NCBI GenBank assembly: GCA_003290165.1
Contig: QNQO01009133.1
Location: 186,001-250,000 of the forward strand
From: Berberis thunbergii
Taxonomy: Eukaryota; Streptophyta; Magnoliopsida; Ranunculales; Berberidaceae
Direction of reading: 5' to 3'
DNA: 64,000 nucleotides
Below the pieces are notes generated by a model. That model was not told where the DNA came from, made no database searches, and saw only the letters and a program-made list of their open reading frames with translations. A program made the position numbers and the translations under genes. Below are positions 56,001 through 64,000 of the stretch, piece after piece. Every line of letters starts with the position of its first letter. Position 1 is the first letter of the stretch.

Positions 56001-56353
56001 TGCCCCGACAACTAAGCTTGCATAATTTGCCCAGGTTGGCTGGTTTTCCAGAGGGGATAAAACAAGCTGTGATGCTTCAATATTTATGTATCAAGGGATG
56101 TTCAGAAGATGTGATGGACTTGCCTGATTGGATTGGTACTCTAACATCGCTCGAGTATTTGGCCATTGAAGGTTGCAAGAATAGGAAAGTGCTGCCAGAA
56201 GGGATGCAACACCTCACTGCTCTGAGAAAATTGACGATTTCTGGATGTGATTCTGAATTGGAGAAAAGATGCAAGAAGGACACTGGAGAAGACTGGTCCA
56301 AGATTGCCCATGTTCTATATGTTGACATCAGAAAAGCATACTCAATTACTTAA
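53054..56353 (+). CDS. CNL-1 NB-ARC-LRR part with LTR-supplied start (1,099 codons)
   Basis: Open from an ATG inside the LTR (53054, MLIEILTRLN) and a second ATG at 53084 formed by the last LTR base plus the target duplication (MEEWECQGLL). NB-ARC motifs in order: P-loop GIGGMGKTTLPK (about 125), RNBS-A WTCVSDDFDV, kinase-2 VLLVLDDVW (about 201), RNBS-B VIVTTGLETVAS (usually TTR; here Gly), GLPL GVPLAAKALG (about 291), RNBS-D CFVYCSLF, MHD KMHDLVHDLA (about 416). From about 500 to the end are LRRs (LDLRDASIEVLPDCIGDMKH, LPALKQLSILSCSNVKALPD). An acidic stretch near 670-705 interrupts the LRRs. TAA at 56353. Most of the CC domain is missing. Expression would need a promoter reading out of the LTR in antisense. 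Confidence 0.85.
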   Translation: MLIEILTRLNMEEWECQGLLGVAPEMSNIDFVTKVTESLTELYDIAKESQRFHLQKGGVDNRETNFLGRETGSLLTEQVYGRDKDREKLVNLLLAQYQYKKSHPQARKLPNKVNRMGDISVCPILGIGGMGKTTLPKLVYNDEQVQKHFEVRAWTCVSDDFDVNRIIRGIISSLLRTACVIEELDALQRCLQEKLVGKRVLLVLDDVWQEGQDEWNELKGTLACGAEGSCVIVTTGLETVASITATLPPCRLEGLSEKDCWCLFKQRAFGLEEKERPDLMEIGKEIVKKCKGVPLAAKALGASLRFKREPRQWSIVKNSEIWQLEENGILPALRLSYNHLSSQLRQCFVYCSLFEKDHEINRKELIQLWMANGFVQSKGRMEELENDGNEFFEALLWRSFFQDIQKDKDGNIETCKMHDLVHDLACDIAGNEYSIVDGERVKNITRRTSHVTLFSTKELSSHKDVHPSLRSLILVSKQSSRIIVGKKVSTQELQFIFSHLLCLRALDLRDASIEVLPDCIGDMKHLRYINLSLNSIQFLPESMCKLINLETLNLASCFYLETLPRDMSEMGRLRHLDIRGCDRLAEMPLWMGKLTSLQILSKFIVGLESGRGINELGGLNNIGGKLEISGLENVRDLMDAKEANLINKENLCSLKLLWLPSYWDLSDSGDGEMGSGSGHEEMGCDGGDDETGLDSVDEETNIENELLHESATDEEVMEGLQPPPNLRKLVVRSYCGVSFPNWLLPKLVELKLSWCTRCEHVSPLKRLPLLKVLKIDRMDSLKFIVEGDATRIGGFMSLEELVLESMLSLEGWSSSSYSLSQTGGSGDEHHKQAAEAEAVKLLFPCLKRLTLRDCPELRGDPLPSSVESVTVEHCSETVLGSFQNLPCLSSIQIEWFDELECFPRGMLRNLPALKQLSILSCSNVKALPDRLRNLPSLTSLRIEDCEYLKRFPELNKSCLVDLYISDCPEMEFSMEEDFQHLVVPRQLSLHNLPRLAGFPEGIKQAVMLQYLCIKGCSEDVMDLPDWIGTLTSLEYLAIEGCKNRKVLPEGMQHLTALRKLTISGCDSELEKRCKKDTGEDWSKIAHVLYVDIRKAYSIT
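53085..53089. repeat. Copia target-site duplication, right
   Basis: TGGAG, partner of 47917-47921. Confidence 0.95.
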
Positions 56354-57001
56354 GCAGTGATTTGCCTTACTTCAGATGCAAAGGTCTTTCCGTTTTTCTT
56401 AAAGGCTGGTTGAATTTATCTCCTACATGTCAAATGGATAATCAGTTTTGATTTATGAATTCATTTTGTTGTTAGTTTTTCATACAAACAATGTGCATTC
56501 CATCAATTTTCCTGGAAAGTTTTGTTTGTTGTGGATTCTTGTATTTTGCTTTCTTCTCTAATTGGTGGATTGAGTTCCCATGATCAATTATAATGAGTAT
56601 GTAAAATATGTCACTTTTGGGGCATGAAAACAGAGGATATACTGTCAAATATAAATGTTTGTATGAATGAAAATGAAATGTTCGAAACAGGTAAGGCCAC
56701 TAATCGTGGGTGATCGGAAATAGAAGGAATTAGTACTGGTCATTATTTCGCATTCTTAGTTTTCCTTCGAGTACTTCATGAAATAACTAGTGTTAAGAAC
56801 ACTGACTAGTTCCACATTAGTGGAAAATAACTGAACTAGGCATGTTGCTTATCAATAATTAGCTATGGAAGCTCACACTAATTTAAACTTGCCAAAAATA
56901 GAGTTTCGTAAAAGAAAACATTTCTGAAATGAAACATTTCTACATCCTGCCCTGTCTTCTATCAGTGTTGTTGGTAGCTTGGACACTACTATCTGTGAGC
57001 A
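56354..57001. other. 3' flank of CNL-1
   Basis: AT-rich; likely 3' UTR at first, then intergenic. No gene. Confidence 0.6.
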
Positions 57002-57331
57002 TCATGAATCCACACTGGTCATCAACTGTTCAGGCATGTTCAACAAAAGTATCAAGATTTTGTCCATCCCAAAAAAAATATCATTTGTTGGTGTTTTCCC
57101 TGTAAACATCTCAAGCAACAGAATTACATAGCTGCAGCAGATGTCTCCTTGCATGGAAACTTCACCACCCAGTCCATATCTGTTTATGGAAAAATAAAAA
57201 CGATCAAGATTATTGAAAAAGTACAAAATGAGGTAATCAGAATATCCAACTGATCGTCGTATTGCAAATTTCACAACCCAACTTTCGGAGAATATCTGAC
57301 TGTCCATCAATTGTGAATTACAATTACACAA
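57002..57331 (-). pseudogene. LRR receptor kinase fragment
   Basis: On minus: YGLGGEVSMQGDICCSYVIL, LLEMFTGKTPTNDIFFGMD. This matches the late kinase domain of LRR receptor kinases (YGxGGEVSTxGDVYSYGILL, LEMFTGKRPTDDMF). A candidate intron acceptor lies just upstream (TTTTTCCATAAACAG|ATATGG, near 57180). It is only about 60 residues with no catalytic loop: a scrap of a gene. Confidence 0.75.
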
Positions 57332-58483
57332 ATCTGATACAGAAAAATCTCACTATAATAAAGTCCAAAACCTAGTGTGAACAATTCAATCATCTATAAC
57401 CTCCAAAAAAAAAATAACTAACAAAAAAAAAAAAACTAATTTCTATACTATTGAAACACCACTGCTACTCTAGTCTGAGAATTTAAACAACTCGAGATTA
57501 AAGAACCCTTCAAGTTTATAAATTTTCGGTCCAGTGGTTTAAATATCTGTAAATCATACGGAAAACAGCAGTGAACCATGACTTGGGTCTCTAAAGTTGA
57601 CAAGTTATGATGAATAGTTCAAGGCAACAACATCTGAACTACGTTAATGTAAATATATCCCACTTTGCAGCTAGAATAAAAGTGACCCTCATAATATAAC
57701 ATAGTTTCACTAAAATCATGTCCACGGGGTAAAGGTCAATACACCAACAGATCAAAACAAAAATTACTAACTCCGAAATATTTTTAAGCATCCCTTCTCA
57801 ATAAAGATTTTTCAAAATAAAAAAAATATTAGCAACCAAGATGTGATTGCAGCTTAGTGCCTGGGCTGCCCAGACTTTTCAAGATCTGCACAACAAAACA
57901 GTAGTCAAACACTACTAGTTTAGTAGCATCACATTCTTACCACCACTAGAATTATAAGACAAATGTGAAATTTGATTTAAATGAGGGGATAAATGCCAGT
58001 CCTCTGCAGCTATAGACCATTACTTTGTTTGGATCAACAAATGTTTCTGTGAAGCTGTTTCGGCTAAAGCAATTAATGGTCTTTCTTGATTCTCGTTGAT
58101 TAAAAAAATTTTAAATGCTCAATAAAACCTTAGATAAGAAGATTAGGAAGAAAAATAAACAGTAAAAGAAAGCAGGCATTTCCATGCAATGTCTGTTTTA
58201 CCACCAAAGAATCCGATCTTCGATCAACTCAAGGTATATATATGTAGGTGGGAAACCTGAACAGAGTAGTCATTGTTGGCGCAGAATCTTTACTTTTCAC
58301 TATTGGAACATCCTGATTAAAAGATGTTTGCAGTAAGCCAAATGCATTTTTAAAGGAGTCGCTGGCTTAGTGATTTATTCACTTTTGACTGACTTCCCAG
58401 GTTATCCCTCTCTAAAAGAAACAAATGTATGGAAATTTCCTACTCATATATATATATATGCACTTGTTCTTAATCTCCATGCA
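57332..58483. other. Intergenic AT-rich sequence
   Basis: No gene or repeat boundary recognised. Confidence 0.6.
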
Positions 58484-58650
58484 TTATACTTGGCAACATC
58501 AAAGAAACAAATGTGAAACTAACAAGATCCTTCTGAGTGTTGCTACTTCCTCATTTCACGGGTCCCTCTTCAAATTAATAACTCTCTATAAAGATCTCTT
58601 TCTTTCTCAAAGAAGCTTACAAGTTATAAGATCCACACTCAAGTCCTAAC
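58484..58650 (+). other. NLR-leader-like block
   Basis: Contains TTGGCAACATCAAAGAAACAAA (as in the CNL-1 leader at about 47110) and GAGTGTTGCTACTTCCTCATT (as at 61057 before CNL-2). It is probably a remnant 5' UTR of a lost NLR copy or part of a duplicated promoter. Confidence 0.5.
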
Positions 58651-60216
58651 CCCTTCGTTTGCCTCAATAGTTGAGTTGCTTGAAATGTTTATTGTCGGAT
58701 CCTGGATAAATCGAAGTAGATCGACAATTCTTTGAGTCGATCAAGTATATTTTGTTGTAGGATAATGATTCGCAACAGAAAATACCCAAAGAAGGATGAA
58801 AGAGACCCCTTTGCAACTTTGGAAGAGCAGAGTGCAATTGCATTCTTTTATCCATCTCTTGAAAAGCTCATTTCCCTTATTTGACGAGTGTTAGGTTATG
58901 ACAGATTTTTCATCTTTATAGGTTGGACAAGATGGTGTTGGCAGAGATTTGGGAGACTTATACGTTGAACTGCTCAAGTTGTTGAAGTGAAAAGGAAATA
59001 AAATGGATTCAACAAGCTAATTTGTAGGAGCACACAAGATAAATATATGAGAAAAAAATTAAATTGGTATAAAATTGAAGGAGCCAAAATTAATATTAAA
59101 TGTTTAATTACATGTGGACAATTTTTATTTTTTTTCAAAATTCACTCGAACAAGAGCCCCCAATTGCCCCTATGTAAATACGTGCCCGCGAGAATGGTGC
59201 TCATGTTTATTTAAAGACCTAAGTAATATAGGGATAGCTTACAAACAAGGTGGGTATACAGATGATAATAACTCATCTAATGATAGCGATAGCAAAGCTT
59301 CCACCGTTGACTTCTTGATTAAACCGATTTACTTATCTTCACTTCATTTAATTTATTTGAAGATTAAAATATGTTATTGTTGAGTGTATTTTGATGAAAC
59401 CATTTACTTATCTTCAGTTCATCTCATTTGTTGAAGATTATATGCTAATTTTGAGTGTATTTCTGTTGTTGATTGATTCATGTTGCATGTTAGCAACAGA
59501 AATCTAATCTTCGAGAATCATGGACTCTTTCTTCTGAACTATAATAAGTTGAGTAATAGTCATGTTTTGACTCCACTTGATTAGATTACTCCCAAGTCCC
59601 AACTTCGAGACCATTGAACTAATTAGGTTCTCTCTTGAGGTAAATTTATGTTATCATTGATGACTTAACAAGTGAAGATATGAACAATTGTTATCTTCAT
59701 CATCATGTTTATCAATATAAGGTTTGGGAATCCTCAAAACCTCAACTCGCTAAAAAAAAAAAAAACACAAACGGAGTTGAGCAAGCTTGACCGAGTCATG
59801 TTTTGATTCCACTTGATCAGATTTTTTGTAATTTTCCTTTTATACGTATTTAAACCAGTGGATGATACCAAAAAAGATAAATAGAAGGCGGCAACTACAC
59901 TACACCATCATTTCCTCCCGCTCACACCATCTACTTTCTTTCTCACACCACCTATATAATAAAAATCATTCATTTTTTCCATCACCATTCAAATCGACAA
60001 TGGTTTCCCCTATTCAAAATCTCTTCCAAATTTTTTCCCACACTCAAATTTCTTCTATCTCCCTTGAAAACTCTCAAAATCCCCTCAAAGTTGAAACTCT
60101 TAAACCAAAACTCAATAAATATGCATAAGTTAAAATAACAGAGAAACCCAAACTCAAAACGAAAAAAATGCGAAATAGGGTAACTTTCAAACAATTTAAA
60201 CCCTCAATTGAAACCG
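58651..60216. other. Intergenic sequence without recognised gene
   Basis: Several short open stretches (for example 59862-60128) lack any domain. A partial repeat of TTTACTTATCTTCA(C/G)TTCAT occurs at about 59330 and 59405. Confidence 0.5.
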
Positions 60217-60545
60217 TTTCTCAACCTCATCAAAACACGAAAGTTGTAGTACTATAAGTTATTTAATAAACAAAACTTGAATCACTTGAAAAATGTTTTC
60301 AAATTATCAAGTTATGGTCATTTTACTAAAATCGCGCAAATATATCCGAAAAATAAAAATGGGATAGTGGTTCTGACTTTCAGCCAACTTATGTGTTTGA
60401 TCGAGACCAATTCTCAAGTTGATCAAAACACAAAAGTTGTAGCATTCTGAGTTATCTAATAAATACAACTTGAATTATTTAAAAATGTTTTAAAATAAAC
60501 AAGTTATAATCATTTTACTAAAATCGCATAAATCTATCCAAAAAA
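60217..60545 (+). repeat. Direct repeat, two units of about 135 bp
   Basis: 60217-60350 and 60407-60545 share TCAAAACAC(G/A)AAAGTTGTAG, AATAAA(C/T)A(A)AACTTGAAT and TCATTTTACTAAAATCGC in order, about 190 bp apart. Confidence 0.8.
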
Positions 60546-60695
60546 AAATATATTCACACAGTGCACTGTGGGGTATTGAGTACCAAAGTGATCCATGTTA
60601 AAGTTTAGTTGATGAAGTCGGTATAACGTGGATCCAATGAATTTAAAGTCCTCTCATTCAAAAGCTTTCAGTTCGGTGTGAAATCATGTTAACAC

Positions 60696-60893
60696 TAGAA
60701 ATTCTAAATGTCGAGGAAATGAGCAAGGAAACGAGCGAGGGAAGTGAGGTGGCGGGGGTGAGAGCCGTTCATCTCATTCGGGATGCGTGTGTTGACTTTT
60801 TGCGCGTGCATCTCGAGTGAAATGAGCGGCTCCCACCTCGCCACCTCACTCCCCTCGCCCGTTTCCTCGCTGCGTAGAATCACTCTAATTATG
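60696..60893. mobile_element. GC-rich inverted-repeat MITE
   Basis: Left GAGGAAATGAGCAAGGAAAC, GAGCGAGGGAAGTGAGGTGG and the right end reversed (GCGAGGAAACGGGCGAGGGG, AGTGAGGTGGCGAGG) form arms of about 70 bp meeting at GTGTGTTGAC. It would form a long stable hairpin. No coding. Confidence 0.75.
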
Positions 60894-61039
60894 TACTAAA
60901 GAAAACCAACTATCAATGATACACAACTTTAACAAAAGAAAAAATAATGGAAGCTTCAACAACCATTCCTTCAAGTCAAGGTGTCTACATCTTCCTTCAA
61001 GTCATGGTGTCTACATCCCACTCTGCTTTCGGGTAAAAT

Positions 61040-61308
61040 CAACACGAACCTTCCGAGTGTTGCTACTTCCTCATTTCACGCCTCTTCAAATTACTTAAAA
61101 AGTTGAAAATCTAAATCACCGACTTATTGACTGACTTCCCAGTCCGCTTCTGCACCATAAAAAGACATCAACAAGAACCTTCCGAGTGATTTCTTATTAG
61201 GTAATATGATATCTTTCCCATCTTGATCTATTTATACTCTCTTGCTGTTGTGCAAAGCTGAGCTACTTCCCTTCTCATCCCTGCAGAGGCCATAATTCTA
61301 CAACTGAG
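61040..61308 (+). other. CNL-2 leader copy 1
   Basis: Ends CATCCCTGCAGAGGCCATAA...CTGAG|GTAATT (donor at 61309), the same exon end as the CNL-1 leader. It also contains GAGTGTTGCTACTTCCTC at about 61057. Confidence 0.5.
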
Positions 61309-61479
61309 GTAATTCAGAAATCCTCATATATAGTTTTTTTTTAATCATTTCATAACTTTCAACTGGTTTCACTTTGCTCCCTGCTTTATCTACGTTACTC
61401 AAGTGTATTTCAATATTTTTTAGTAGATGAACCTTTCTTGATCTCTTACTAGGTCATACTATATCATCCACCACCTTGA

Positions 61480-61588
61480 TCGGAACCAACCACATTCTTT
61501 CTGTTGTCTTGTTATTGTGCAAATCCAAGCTCAAACTCAACTAGAGTTCCCTCCTCATCCCTGCAGAGGCCATTACACTACTACTGAG
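61480..61588 (+). other. CNL-2 leader copy 2
   Basis: Second copy of the leader exon end: CATCCCTGCAGAGGCCATTA...CTGAG|GTAATT (donor at 61589). Tandem alternative leader exons are suggested. Confidence 0.5.
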
Positions 61589-62709
61589 GTAATTAAAAAA
61601 ATCCTCATAAAATTTCTATATTCCATATCTTATATATTGGTTTACTATAAATTAATTTCTACTTGATGATGTCACAATTTTGTCTAAAACATTGCATATT
61701 GAACACCGTTTATACTAGAAATAAATTAAAGGCAGTAAGCTTGATGATGCCACAATCCTTTTTTTTTTTCTTTTTTTTTTCATTTCCTTTCATTCTTTCT
61801 TTCCCATTTGGAGTAATTACTAGTTGTGTTAACATAATCAAGTGTGCCTAAAACACATATCAGATTGTATGTCAATCAAATTAGGTGAAACCCACAGAAC
61901 TTTTTTAGTTTTTTAAAGTCTAATTTACAAATTTTATGATATAGGCAAACAATCTTGTTCTTTTTCTTTAACAAAAATAAAACCAATCAACAAAACTCTG
62001 ATTTTTCAAAAGCAAAATGCGCTAAGGGGGACTTCCCGGTTAGTAAAAAGTAGTCTTTGTCACTAATGTGCCAATACCTTCTTCTTTTTTGAAACACACA
62101 TTACGCTTATTATTTCATTCATCTCTCTTTCAGGTTCTCATCTTCATAGTTGAACTAAACCTTGCTCAAGAAAATGTAAACCTTCTCCTTTCTTCTTCTT
62201 CTTTTTGTCACTTTTTGAATCACATATCACAGTCCATATTTGTGACTTAAACAAAATCAAACTATTGATTTTTTTTTTTTTTGGGTTCACTGTCCAATAT
62301 GATAAAATAAATGGAATCTGGATCCCATAAATTAGTTTACATAGATTGATACAATCGACACAAGTTGTTCGAGTAGGAAGGGAGCCAGAAAACTAATTAA
62401 ATTCTTATCCATCAAAATCAATGATTATATTTATAGCAATTAGGTAACGCTAATTAGAAACTGTTGCCAAACATAAAAGTCGGACATAGCATTTATATAA
62501 AACCAATTATTGAGCTTAGCACATCCAGCAGTAGATCCACTATTAGATAACAAGCTTAATAGGCTTCAACTCATTGTTGTCCACTTTTATTCTTACTTTC
62601 CTTCCTCTCAAAAACTAAAACGATCGAGCATCCTATTTTTACTGAATAATTTTCCTTGCAAGAAGAGAACATTAATCCCACTTACCACAGTGTGTGTTTT
62701 CTTTCTGCA
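61589..62709 (+). other. CNL-2 5' UTR intron (inferred)
   Basis: Starts with the leader donor GTAATT and ends CTTTCTGCAG at 62710, 12 bp before the ATG. T-runs at 61760-61780 and 62268-62282. No gene inside. Confidence 0.5.
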
Positions 62710-62722
62710 GAAGAAGAAGAAG

Positions 62723-64000
62723 ATGGCTAATCTAGTGGTAGTCTCTTCACTCCTTGAACTTGTGTCTGACAAGCTTGCCGATTTAATTGAGAAGGACTTT
62801 GGTGTAGCATGGCATGTTGACAATGAGATGAAAAGGCTTTCCAAGACTTTGCGTAGAATGAAATATTTGGTTGTTGATGCAGAGGATAAGCAAGTCAGTG
62901 ATCCCGCGATCCGGGATTGGCTACGGGAGCTAAAGGATGCTGCTTGCAATGCCGAAGATGCTTTGGAAGAGTGCGAATATCAAGGTCTGCTGCAAGTAGC
63001 CCCAGAAACGAGCCACAACAACAACAACTTTGTTGAGAAGTTATCTGATTCCCTCAAAGAGCTTGATGGTATTGCTAATGAATATCGCGAATTTGATTTG
63101 CGAAAGGGTGTTGTAGAAAAATCAAATAAAATTTCTGAAACTGGTTCTCTCTTGACTGAGCCAGTTTATGGGAGAGAGGAAGACAAAAGAATATTGGTGA
63201 GGCGTTTGGTTTCACGTCCATCCCAACATTGCCACCCAAGCAGTGGTGAGGGGTCATCGACTAACGAGGTCACCAACAGCTTGGGACACATCTCTGTTTG
63301 TCCCATACAGGGTCAAGGTGGCATTGGGAAGACTACTCTTGCTAAGCTGGCGTACAATGATGAACGGGTAGCAAGGCACTTTGCGGTTCGCGGCTGGACT
63401 TGTGTATCTGATGACTTTAATGTCAACAGGATTATAAGAGGAATCATATCCTCCACAGGAACTGCATGTGCTATTGAAGAATTGGATCCTCTACAGCGAC
63501 AACTTCAAGGGATACTTCGTGGCAAGAGATTTTTACTTGTGCTGGATGATATTTGGGAAAATTGTCAAAATAAATGGAATGAAGTGATGGGAACGTTGGC
63601 ATGTGGAGCAAAAGGTAGTTGTGTTATTGTGACTACTCGCCTAGACATGGTAGCTTCTATCACTGGCACAATTCCTTCTCTTCGTCTAGATCGACTATCA
63701 GAAAATGATTGTTGTGCTTTATTCAAGCAACACGCATTTGGATTGGGAGAGAATAGGCCGGACTTGATGGAAATTGGCAATGAAATTGTGAAGAAGTGTA
63801 AAGGTGTACCCGTGGCTGCAAAGGCTCTAGGTGCATCATTGCGCTTCAAGAGAGAGCCACAACAGTGGTTACATGTAAAAAATAGTGAAATTTGGTAATT
63901 GTCAGAAAATGGCATTTTACCTGCGTTACGATTGAGTTATAATCATTTGTCACCACAACTGAGGCAATGTTTCGCTTATTGCGCAATATACAAAAAAGAT
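62723..64000 (+). pseudogene. CNL-2 resistance gene with one nonsense codon (continues outside)
   Basis: ATG at 62723 after the acceptor. CC: MANLVVVSSLLELVSDKLAD, RMKYLVVDAEDKQVSDPAIR, NAEDALEECEYQGLL (EDVID-like region). NB-ARC: P-loop GQGGIGKTTLAK (63313 on), WTCVSDDFNV, kinase-2 FLLVLDDIW, VIVTTRLDMVAS (TTR intact), GVPVAAKALG. Then NSEIW and TAA at 63896-63898 where CNL-1 has CAA (Gln). Beyond it the same frame stays open to the window edge ([26 protein letters not shown]). One base change explains the break; a truncated CC-NB product of 391 codons is otherwise possible. Sequencing error cannot be excluded. Confidence 0.92.

Larger units (their letters stand above)
47105..56353 (+). pseudogene. 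CNL-1 resistance gene split by a copia element
   Basis: Coiled-coil NB-ARC-LRR gene with the coding region in one exon: codons 1-82 at 47676-47921, the rest at 53090-56353. Removing the copia element and one TGGAG copy restores a continuous frame of about 1,169 codons (VEDVLE joined to EWECQGLL), so the gene was intact before insertion. A leader exon (CCCTGCAGAGGCC, donor at 47211) and acceptor CTTTCTGCAG at 47669 match CNL-2. The protein class senses pathogen effectors in the cytoplasm. The insertion lies in the CC domain; no other stop or frameshift is seen. Confidence 0.93.

Noticed and set aside
59862..60128. Short open frame starting with MIPKKINRRR
   Set aside because: No domain, AT-rich composition, no splice context and no similarity that I recognise.

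Overview
The window is nuclear DNA of a flowering plant, almost certainly a eudicot. Four observations support this: spliceosomal introns, Ty1/copia and Ty3/gypsy LTR retrotransposons with plant-type primer sites, a Helitron-like element carrying plant gene pieces, and coiled-coil NB-ARC-LRR (CNL) resistance genes. I cannot name the species. No bacterial or viral operon structure, CRISPR array, rRNA or convincing tRNA was seen.

Region 1 (1-20971) is one host gene on the minus strand, a plant WDR70 (gastrulation-defective-1-like WD40 protein) homologue. Seven exons are visible and the 3' end lies outside the window. All visible introns are phase 0, but exon 1 is one base short of a multiple of three, and exons 1, 2, 4 and 6 carry in-frame stops, so this copy looks dead. 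Two introns are swollen by insertions. Intron 4 holds a putative Helitron (986-9825) carrying a THO3/TEX1 first exon, a PEP-carboxylase gene fragment and a 2.4-kb tandem duplication, followed head-to-tail by a second Helitron-like remnant. Intron 3 holds two overlapping inverted-repeat pairs with an F-box fragment and a minisatellite.

Region 2 (21-29.4 kb) is intergenic. It has a small MITE, a Pack-MULE-like element (23853-25500) with a captured F-box/LRR piece, and an L1-type LINE insertion (25582-29404) with a 10-bp target duplication, itself split by a non-autonomous hAT element.

Region 3 (30.1-32.4 kb) is a decayed CNL pseudogene. Region 4 (32.7-42.7 kb) is a pol-less Tat-lineage gypsy element on the minus strand, with an antisense extra gene, a tandem-repeat array in the 3' untranslated part and a hAT MITE inside that array. 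Region 5 (42.9-47.0 kb) has two MITEs and the 5' part of another gypsy element with a 2-kb LTR.

Region 6 (47.1-64 kb) is a CNL cluster. CNL-1 (47676-56353) was a single-exon gene of about 1,170 codons until a recent copia element (47922-53084, 5-bp target duplication) landed at codon 82. The remaining 1,087 codons stay open, and the LTR supplies in-frame ATGs. CNL-2 (62723 to the window end) is clean except for one nonsense codon. A receptor-kinase scrap lies between them. Every resistance-gene copy here is therefore broken or rearranged. The window is best read as a transposon-rich gene graveyard with one potentially expressed chimeric NLR; I did not find a clearly new functional system.
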